Of a stretch of DNA of 12,103 bases, positions 6,902-12,103 are shown piece by piece (positions within the stretch are counted from its first letter, which is position 1; each line of letters starts with the position of its first letter). The position numbers and the translations under genes are program-made. The DNA comes from JACORV01 sp041484135. GTDB lineage: Bacteria; Gemmatimonadota; Gemmatimonadetes; Gemmatimonadales; JACORV01. Location of the stretch: contig JBGPHD010000093.1 of NCBI GenBank assembly GCA_041484135.1, positions 1 to 12,103 of the forward strand, in the 5' to 3' direction. Below the pieces are notes generated by a model. The model had not been told where the DNA came from. It ran no database searches and saw only the letters and a program-made list of their open reading frames with translations.

Positions 6902-9111
6902 TAGGTGGGTACCCCTACGCGCCGGAGGACCGCGCGGATGCGCGCGATCAGCGACGCCGGCTGGATGGGTTTGGTGATGTAGTCCTCGGCGCCCAGCTCG
7001 ATGCAGCGGCTCTCGGTGTCCGGATCGTCGCGCGCCGTCACCACGATGACCGGCACGCCCCGGCCGGAGAGCCGCTGCCGCAACGCTTCCAGCACGCCGT
7101 AGCCGTTGAGCCGCGGCATGTCCATGTCGAGGAGCAGGATCGCGGGCTGGAGTCGCTGGGCCTGCTCGAGCGCCTCGACGCCGTCCTTCGCCTCCGCGAC
7201 CGCGAAGCCCTGCGTCTTCAGGATGGCCGACTCGAGGTCCCGGATGAAGCTGTCGTCGTCGGCGATGAGGACGAGGGGCGGACCCGCGGGAGCCGTTGCC
7301 TCGCCGGCCGCCGCCGCGTCCGACGGCGCGGGCGCTGCCGCCGCGGGGGCGGGGGACGTGAGCGGCGCGGGCGTGGGCCGGGCCTTCAGCACCGGCTCGC
7401 CGATCACCCGCACGATCTCGTCGTAGGAGGACTCGCCGGACCAGACGCGCCGCAGTCCCGCTTCCCACAGCGTGCGCATCCCGTATCGCCGGCCCGCCTC
7501 GATGATCTGCTCCGACATGGCGCCCGCGGCGATCAGCTCGGCCACCGGGCCGTCGATGGTGAGGATCTCCTCGATCGCCATGCGCCCGCGGTAGCCGGTG
7601 AAACCGCACTGCTGGCAGCCCTTCGCCCGTTTGAGGGCCACCGGTCCCTCGAAGCCCGTGGGGGGCCGGTACTGGTCGGGCACGCCGTCCGCGTCGGCCG
7701 CTTCCGCGCAGCGGGGGCAGAGACGCCGGAGCAGCCGCTGCGCCAGCACCCCTTTCAGGGCCGCCGCGATCTTGAACCCCTCGATGCCGATGTCCCTGAG
7801 GCGCATCACCGACGAGGCCGCGTCGTTGGTGTGCAGGGTCGAGAGCACGAAGTGGCCCGAGAGCGACGCCTGCCAGGCCGTTGTCGCCGTCTCGAGGTCA
7901 CGGATCTCGCCGAGCAGCACCACGTCGGGGTCCTGGCGCAGCACCGAGCGCAGCGCCGCGGCGAACGTGAACCCCTGCTTCTCGTTCACCTGGATCTGGT
8001 TCACGCCCTCGAGCCGGTACTCGACCGGGTCCTCCACCGTCACCACGTTGATCCCGACGGTGCGGACGCGGTCGAGCGCGGCGTACAGCGTGCTCGTCTT
8101 GCCGCTGCCCGTGGGGCCCGTGACGAGGACGATCCCCTCCCGATACTGGAGGAGCTTCTCGACCGTCGCGCGCTCGTCGGGCCAGAGGCCCATCGCGTCC
8201 AGTTTGAGCGTCGAGGAGGCAGGGTCGAGGAGGCGGACCACGATCTTCTCGCCGTAGCGCGCCACCGGGATGCTCGAGACGCGCATGTCCCACGGCCTGC
8301 CGTCCACCCGCGCCATCGCGCGCCCGTCGTGCGGGTGCAGGGGGTCGGAGATGTCGAGCTTGGCGAGCACCTTCATCCGGCGGGTGACCGAGCCGGAGGC
8401 GTTGCGCGGCACGCGCATCACTTCGCGCATCACGCCGTCCACGCGATACCGGATGACCATGGCGTGCTCACCCGGCTCGAAGTGGATGTCGCTCGCGCGC
8501 TCCCGCACCGCGTCCGCGATGGTCGCGTCCACGAGACGGGCGGTGGGCGCGTCCACCGCGGCGGTGACCTCGGGGGTCGGCTCGGTCTCGTCGACCGTCT
8601 CCACCTGGGCCTGCGGACCCAGGCCGCCCACCAGCCGCTCGATGGAGCGCTCCGGCCGGTAGATCTCGTCCAGGCGGCGCGCGAGTATTCCCGGGAGGGC
8701 GTAGAGGAACTCCACCTGCCGGCCCGCCACGAAGCCCAGCGCCTGCTCGGCGCTGAGATCGAGCGGGTTGGCGGTGGCGATGCGGATCGCGCGGTTGGTG
8801 GCGGAGAGGGGGAGGGCCGCGTATTGCCGCGCGATGTTCTCGGGCACGAACTGCACCGCGGCGGGCTCGACCTTCCCAAGGTCGGCGACCGGGACGTGCG
8901 CGGCGCCCGCCAGCACCTTGCCCACCCGGTCGGCGTTACCCATCTCGCGGTCGATCACCACCGCGGCGGCCCACTCCGGCGCCTCGGCGCGCAACGCGTC
9001 CGCCTGGTCCTTGGTGATGATCCCTTCGCGCTCGAGGGCTGCCAGGGCCCACGCGTCGCGCGGGAACTGGACGGGGGCCTGCATCTGCTGCGATCGGCGC
9101 GGAGCAGTCAT
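6901..9111 (-). CDS. GspE/PilB-family ATPase fused to a C-terminal response-regulator receiver domain
   Basis: This encodes 736 residues. Residues 15-155 resemble the N-terminal domain of type II secretion/type IV pilus ATPases but lack a clear RLGxxL motif. The motor core spans about 185-570: Walker A GPTGSGKT (332-339), Asp-box VEDPVEY (359-365), Walker B VVLLGEIRD (397-405, with E402), His-box STLHTNDA, and zinc cysteines C465/C468 and C499/C502. A Pro/Ala-rich linker (575-610) leads to a full REC domain (612-733) with D618/D619, phosphoacceptor D662, T692 and K714. The motor should power pilus extension or secretion at the inner membrane. The REC domain suggests control by a sensor kinase, which is inference. 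No pilin, platform or secretin genes lie nearby. ATG 9111 has no spaced ribosome site; an alternative ATG at 9084 also lacks one. It is coupled to the downstream response regulator. Confidence 0.92.
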   Translation of the reverse strand: MTAPRRSQQMQAPVQFPRDAWALAALEREGIITKDQADALRAEAPEWAAAVVIDREMGNADRVGKVLAGAAHVPVADLGKVEPAAVQFVPENIARQYAALPLSATNRAIRIATANPLDLSAEQALGFVAGRQVEFLYALPGILARRLDEIYRPERSIERLVGGLGPQAQVETVDETEPTPEVTAAVDAPTARLVDATIADAVRERASDIHFEPGEHAMVIRYRVDGVMREVMRVPRNASGSVTRRMKVLAKLDISDPLHPHDGRAMARVDGRPWDMRVSSIPVARYGEKIVVRLLDPASSTLKLDAMGLWPDERATVEKLLQYREGIVLVTGPTGSGKTSTLYAALDRVRTVGINVVTVEDPVEYRLEGVNQIQVNEKQGFTFAAALRSVLRQDPDVVLLGEIRDLETATTAWQASLSGHFVLSTLHTNDAASSVMRLRDIGIEGFKIAAALKGVLAQRLLRRLCPRCAEAADADGVPDQYRPPTGFEGPVALKRAKGCQQCGFTGYRGRMAIEEILTIDGPVAELIAAGAMSEQIIEAGRRYGMRTLWEAGLRRVWSGESSYDEIVRVIGEPVLKARPTPAPLTSPAPAAAAPAPSDAAAAGEATAPAGPPLVLIADDDSFIRDLESAILKTQGFAVAEAKDGVEALEQAQRLQPAILLLDMDMPRLNGYGVLEALRQRLSGRGVPVIVVTARDDPDTESRCIELGAEDYITKPIQPASLIARIRAVLRRVGVPT

Positions 9112-9116
9112 CCCTA

Positions 9117-9146
9117 TAACTACGCGCTGTTTGTCCGGTCAGTCAA
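9117..9146 (-). promoter_or_regulatory. Probable leaderless promoter for the ATPase-REC operon
   Basis: On the minus strand TTGACT (9146-9141), an 18-base spacer and TAGTTA (9122-9117) lie just upstream of ATG 9111. Only five bases separate the -10 box from the ATG, so transcription would start at or beside the A of the start codon. That fits the absence of a usable Shine-Dalgarno sequence. The -35 is good (5/6) and the -10 is weak. Confidence 0.4.
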
Positions 9147-9150
9147 CGCG

Positions 9151-9156
9151 TACATT
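9151..9156 (+). promoter_or_regulatory. Possible -10 element for aroA
   Basis: TACATT matches the -10 consensus at four positions and would start transcription near 9163. I see no convincing -35 at 16-18 bases upstream, so the call is weak. It would stand back to back with the -35 of the divergent ATPase-REC promoter. Confidence 0.25.
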
Positions 9157-9174
9157 CCCCGCGTGACGCGTGCC

Positions 9175-9178
9175 GAGG
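9175..9178 (+). promoter_or_regulatory. aroA: Ribosome binding site deciding the aroA GTG start
   Basis: GAGG lies seven bases before GTG 9186. No other in-frame start with a ribosome site is visible upstream, which supports the GTG as the true start. Confidence 0.6.
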
Positions 9179-9185
9179 TGATCGT

Positions 9186-10454
9186 GTGATCGCGCGCGGC
9201 GAGGTCCTTGTCCCCGGCGACAAGTCGATCACGCACCGCGCGCTGCTCCTGGCGGCCCTCACCGACGGGCCGTGCGTGTTCCGCGGCGCGCTGGCGGCGG
9301 GCGACACCCGCGCCACCGCGGCCTGTCTGCGCGCGCTCGGGGTGCGAGTGGGTCCGCTCGGTGATGGCCGCGCCGTCCGCGTCAAAGGAGGCGGCCTGCG
9401 CCCCTTCCAGGCCCCACGGGCGGTCCTCGATTGCGGGAACTCCGGCACCACCGCCCGTCTCCTCCTCGGTCTCCTCGCCGGTCATCCCTTCGAAGCCACG
9501 CTCACCGGCGACCGGAGTCTCCGCCGCCGGCCGATGCGCCGCGTCGCCGATCCGCTCATCGCCATGGGTGCGGAGATCTCCACGGCGGAGGGAGGTCGCC
9601 TCCCGCTCACCGTGCGCGGCGGCACGCTCCACGCCTATCGGTACGAGAGCCCGGTCGCCAGCGCCCAGGTCAAGACGGCCCTCCTCTTCGCGGGGCTGGT
9701 GGCGGGCGTGCCAGTGACCGTGAGCGAGCCGGTGGTCTCGCGCGACCACACTGAACGCCTTCTCCAGCTCCTCGGCGTTCCCGTCACCAGCGAGGGCACG
9801 GCGGTCACCCTCCAGCCGGTGGCCTCGCTCCCGGCCTTCAGTGGCGAGATCCCCGGCGACCTCTCGTCGGCGGCGTTCCTCATCGCGGCGGGTCTCCTGG
9901 CGTCGTCGGGCGAGCTCACGGTGCGGGGCGTGGGCGTCAATCCGACCCGCGCCGGATTCCTGCGCGCCGTGGAACGCATGGGCGCGGTGGTGCGGCAGGA
10001 GGAGCGCTGGATCAGCCTGGGCGAGCCGGCGGCGAATCTGCGCGTGGGGCCGGCGGCGCTCCAGGCGGTGGAAGTGGCGCCGGAGGAGATCCCGAGCATG
10101 GTGGACGAGGTGCCGCTGCTGGCGTGCCTCGCCTCCCGGGCGGAGGGCACGTCGGTGTTCCGCGGCGTGGGTGAGCTCCGGGTGAAGGAGAGCGACCGGC
10201 TCGCGTTGGTGGCGTCCAATCTCGCAACGTTAGGTGTCCGGGCCCACGTGGAGGGCGATACGCTCTGGGTGGAGGGGACCGACGTCCCGCCCCGCGGGCA
10301 CATCGTCACGGCGGGGGACCACCGGCTGGCGATGGCGTTCGCCGTGCTCGGCACGGTGCCCGGCGCGCAGGTCCTGCTCGACGACGAGCGCTGCGTCGCG
10401 ATCTCTTATCCGCGGTTCTTCCGGGACCTCCGCACGGTGCTCCACGATGCGTGA
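9186..10454 (+). CDS. aroA: 3-phosphoshikimate 1-carboxyvinyltransferase (EPSP synthase)
   Basis: This encodes 422 residues from a GTG start, close to the family's usual length. The enzyme joins phosphoenolpyruvate to shikimate 3-phosphate in the cytoplasm, the sixth step of the shikimate pathway to aromatic amino acids. Visible motifs are VPGDKSITHR with K13 near the N-terminus, DCGNSGTTARLL (82 onward), GDRSLRRRPM, SAQVK at 159-163, MVDEVP with catalytic D307, VKESDRL with E335, and AGDHRLAMAFA near the C-terminus. GNSGTT and SAQVK resemble Gram-positive and CP4-like (class II) enzymes more than the E. coli type; this is an impression from motifs only. Its 3' end overlaps the cmk start by eight bases, so the two genes are coupled. 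Confidence 0.96.
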   Translation: MIARGEVLVPGDKSITHRALLLAALTDGPCVFRGALAAGDTRATAACLRALGVRVGPLGDGRAVRVKGGGLRPFQAPRAVLDCGNSGTTARLLLGLLAGHPFEATLTGDRSLRRRPMRRVADPLIAMGAEISTAEGGRLPLTVRGGTLHAYRYESPVASAQVKTALLFAGLVAGVPVTVSEPVVSRDHTERLLQLLGVPVTSEGTAVTLQPVASLPAFSGEIPGDLSSAAFLIAAGLLASSGELTVRGVGVNPTRAGFLRAVERMGAVVRQEERWISLGEPAANLRVGPAALQAVEVAPEEIPSMVDEVPLLACLASRAEGTSVFRGVGELRVKESDRLALVASNLATLGVRAHVEGDTLWVEGTDVPPRGHIVTAGDHRLAMAFAVLGTVPGAQVLLDDERCVAISYPRFFRDLRTVLHDA

Positions 10455-11127
10455 GCGCCCGATCGTCGCGATCGACGGGCCCGCGGCGAGCGGCAAGAGC
10501 ACCACGGCCCGGGCGGTGGCCGAGGCGCTCGGCTTCACCCACCTGGATTCCGGCGCCCTGTACCGCGCGGTCACGCTGGTGGGTCTCCAGAAGCTGGAGC
10601 CGAGCCGGTGGACGGCGGCGGGCTTGGTCTCCGCCGCCCGGGCGGCGCGCGTGGCGCTGCACGTGGAGGGGAACCGTTTCGAGCTCAGGATCGGCGGCCG
10701 GCCGGTGGGGGACATTGTCCGCTCGGAGTCCGTGACGCAGCAGGTCTCGCGGGTGGCGGCCATGGGCCCGGTGCGCGCGTACGTCAACGGCATCCTGCGG
10801 GCCGCGGCGGCCGATGGCGGCGTGGTCATGGACGGCCGGGACATCGGCACCGTGGTCTTCCCCGATGCCGAGGTGAAGGTCTTCCTCGTCGCGAGCCCGG
10901 AGGAGCGCGCCCGCCGCCGCCTCGCCGACAAAGGGCGCCCCGCAAATGACGCCACCGTCCGGGGTGAGGCCGGAGCGCTGACGGCCCGCGACGAGCACGA
11001 CCGGACGCGGACGGTGGCGCCGCTGGCGCAGGCTCCTGACGCGGTCCTCATCGACACCAGCCAACTGACGTTCGCGGAACAGGTTCGCCGGGTCCTCGAC
11101 CTTGTGCGGAAGGCGGCTGGCGGCTAG
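10447..11127 (+). CDS. cmk: Cytidylate kinase
   Basis: This encodes 226 residues, the normal bacterial length. It phosphorylates CMP and dCMP to the diphosphates in the cytoplasm. The P-loop is DGPAASGKST at residues 10-19, followed by LDSGALYRA (substrate-binding start). The family motif MDGRDIGTVVFPDA lies in the middle, and the lid region ends with LTARDEHDRTRTVAPL. The ATG lies inside the last codons of aroA (ATGCGTGA), and no clear ribosome site is present, which suggests translational coupling. A reading frame stays open back to 10234, but the added residues overlap aroA and match nothing in the family. Confidence 0.95.
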   Translation: MRERPIVAIDGPAASGKSTTARAVAEALGFTHLDSGALYRAVTLVGLQKLEPSRWTAAGLVSAARAARVALHVEGNRFELRIGGRPVGDIVRSESVTQQVSRVAAMGPVRAYVNGILRAAAADGGVVMDGRDIGTVVFPDAEVKVFLVASPEERARRRLADKGRPANDATVRGEAGALTARDEHDRTRTVAPLAQAPDAVLIDTSQLTFAEQVRRVLDLVRKAAGG

Positions 11128-11130
11128 GCT
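11102..11130 (+). promoter_or_regulatory. Possible rpsA promoter overlapping the cmk stop codon
   Basis: TTGTGC (11102-11107), a 17-base spacer and TAGGCT (11125-11130) form a weak sigma-70 pair, each matching at three positions. The TAG of the -10 is also the cmk stop codon. A start near 11137 would give a leader of about 75 bases before rpsA. Read-through from aroA-cmk is also possible. Confidence 0.3.
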
Positions 11131-11145
11131 TACTGGCTTCGCCGC

Positions 11146-11161
11146 GCCGGCCTTTGCCGGC
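11146..11161 (+). other. Small hairpin in the rpsA leader
   Basis: GCCGGC (11146-11151) and a second GCCGGC (11156-11161) pair around a CTTT loop. No T-run follows, so it is not a good terminator. It lies about 50 bases before the rpsA start and could shape the leader RNA; no function can be assigned from sequence. Confidence 0.35.
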
Positions 11162-11212
11162 ACGCGTTCACTTGTCCCGCGCTCGGAGAGGCGCATCGAG
11201 GTCCCGAGTAGT

Positions 11213-12103
11213 ATGCTGACCCAGAACCCGGACGCTCCCGGCACGCTCGAGGAGACACCGTCCGCCACCCCAGCCCCCACCAAACTCAACGTCCGCCCCG
11301 ACCTCTACGACGAGAGCTACTCGGCTGAGCAGTACCAGTCGATGATGGCGATGTACGAGGGCACCCTCCAGCACATCGAAGAGGGTGAGATCGTCAAGTC
11401 GAGGGTCCTAAGGGTCACCGACAACGCCGTCATCCTCGACGTCGGCTTCAAGTCCGAGGGCGCCGTCCCGATCGAGGAGTTCAAGGACGCGGCTTCCCTC
11501 AAGGAAGGCGACGAGGTCGAGGTCTTCCTCGAGAGCCTCGAGGACAACGAGGGCGCGGTCATCCTCTCGAAGAAGAAGGCCGACTTCATGCGGGTGTGGG
11601 AACGCATCCGCGTCGCGTACGAGAGCGACGAGCCGGTCGAAGGCACCCTCCAGAAGAAGATCAAGGGCGGCGTGGTCGTGGACCTCATGGGGGTGGACGC
11701 GTTCCTCCCCGGGTCGCAGATCGCGCTCCGCCGCGTGCCCAACATCGACGAGCTGCTCGGCCAGTCCTACGCCTTCAAGATCATCAAGCTCAACAAGCGC
11801 CGCCGGAACATCGTCGTCAGCCGCCGCGTCATCCTGGAGGCGGAGCGGGCGACCAAGCGCGAGAAGCTGATGAAGGAGCTGGAGGTCGGGCAGGTGCGGA
11901 AGGGGATCGTCAAGAACATCACCGACTTCGGCGCCTTCATCGACCTGGGCGGCGTGGACGGCCTGCTCCATATCACCGACATGTCGTACGGCCGCGTCTC
12001 CCACCCGTCCGAGATGGTGAAGTTCGGGCAGGAGATCGAGGTCAAGATCCTGGACATCGACTGGGAGCGGGAGCGCATCTCGCTCGGCCTGAAGCAGCTC
12101 CAG
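11213..12103 (+). CDS. rpsA: 30S ribosomal protein S1, N-terminal half (3' end outside window)
   Basis: 297 codons run open to the window edge. After a flexible, acidic, Pro/Thr-rich N-terminus (1-50) come three S1 RNA-binding domains. Domain 1 is about 57-122 (SRVLRVTDNAVILDVGFKSE), domain 2 about 140-205 (KGGVVVDLMGVDAFLPGSQ), and domain 3 about 226-295 (GIVKNITDFGAFIDLGGVDG). Domain 3 ends in ISLGLKQLQ, the classic S1 repeat end. Full bacterial S1 usually has four to six domains, so roughly half is seen. It binds mRNA on the 30S subunit and helps initiation. The cmk-rpsA order is conserved widely. The ATG has only a distant GAGG eleven bases upstream, which is common for genes whose product regulates its own translation. 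Confidence 0.96.
   Translation, partial: MLTQNPDAPGTLEETPSATPAPTKLNVRPDLYDESYSAEQYQSMMAMYEGTLQHIEEGEIVKSRVLRVTDNAVILDVGFKSEGAVPIEEFKDAASLKEGDEVEVFLESLEDNEGAVILSKKKADFMRVWERIRVAYESDEPVEGTLQKKIKGGVVVDLMGVDAFLPGSQIALRRVPNIDELLGQSYAFKIIKLNKRRRNIVVSRRVILEAERATKREKLMKELEVGQVRKGIVKNITDFGAFIDLGGVDGLLHITDMSYGRVSHPSEMVKFGQEIEVKILDIDWERERISLGLKQLQ

Noticed and set aside
6899..6903. The ATPase-REC and REC genes as one gene broken by a stop
   Set aside because: The two are in different frames, each REC domain is complete, and the TAGTG overlap is a normal coupling junction.
6902..7609. Longer N-terminus for the free response regulator
   Set aside because: The extension is out of frame with, and inside, the ATPase gene. 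GTG 6901 gives an exact REC domain and a coupled start.
7831..9189. A 452-codon open frame on the plus strand, antisense to the ATPase gene
   Set aside because: It is the mirror of a well-identified gene. Its protein is rich in Arg, His, Val and Gly with no domain, as expected from antisense frames in GC-rich DNA.
11146..11161. Terminator between cmk and rpsA
   Set aside because: The stem is only six pairs and no T-run follows.
1..12103. Mobile elements, attachment sites, CRISPR or defence islands
   Set aside because: I saw no transposase or integrase motifs, no repeated spacers, and no direct repeats next to the tRNA genes.

Overview
The window is GC-rich DNA (roughly 70% by eye) from a Gram-negative bacterium with an outer membrane. 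It carries an OmpP1/FadL-type porin, a lipoprotein with a lipobox and a second predicted beta-barrel. Core genes are intact, GTG starts are used, and I see no insertion sequence, phage gene, CRISPR array or sign of recent transfer. The mix of genes and composition fits a soil or aquatic lineage such as Gemmatimonadota. That assignment is inference from gene content only; other high-GC Gram-negative groups cannot be excluded.

Layout. Positions 1-1741 (+): the last codons of a NAD kinase gene, then recN, joined by a one-base stop/start overlap. Positions 1725-6198 (-): an envelope block. From its promoter side it reads FadL-like outer-membrane transporter, SGNH/GDSL-type lipoprotein esterase, a hairpin terminator, then a separately promoted outer-membrane protein of unknown function whose 3' end overlaps the end of recN by 17 bp. 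Positions 6354-6514 (+): tRNA-Gly(GCC) and tRNA-Leu(UAA), four bases apart. Positions 6527-9111 (-): a GspE/PilB-type secretion/pilus ATPase with a response-regulator receiver domain fused at its C-terminus, translationally coupled to a free-standing DivK-like receiver protein. Positions 9186-12103 (+): aroA (EPSP synthase), cmk (cytidylate kinase) and the first half of rpsA (ribosomal protein S1), a well-known bacterial gene order.

How the parts work together. The FadL transporter and the lipoprotein esterase probably form a lipid-hydrolysis and uptake pair at the outer membrane. The ATPase-receiver fusion and its partner receiver look like a phospho-controlled pilus or secretion motor encoded away from other pilus genes. 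The aroA-cmk-rpsA run and nadK-recN are housekeeping.

The most interesting signals are: the ATPase-REC fusion coupled to a second REC protein, with an N-terminal domain lacking the usual cyclic-di-GMP-type motif; a probably leaderless promoter for that operon; a recurring promoter form (TTG-rich -35, 17-18 bp spacer, -10 starting TAG); and strong avoidance of CTAG except at gene boundaries. I did not find a clearly novel defence or mobile system.
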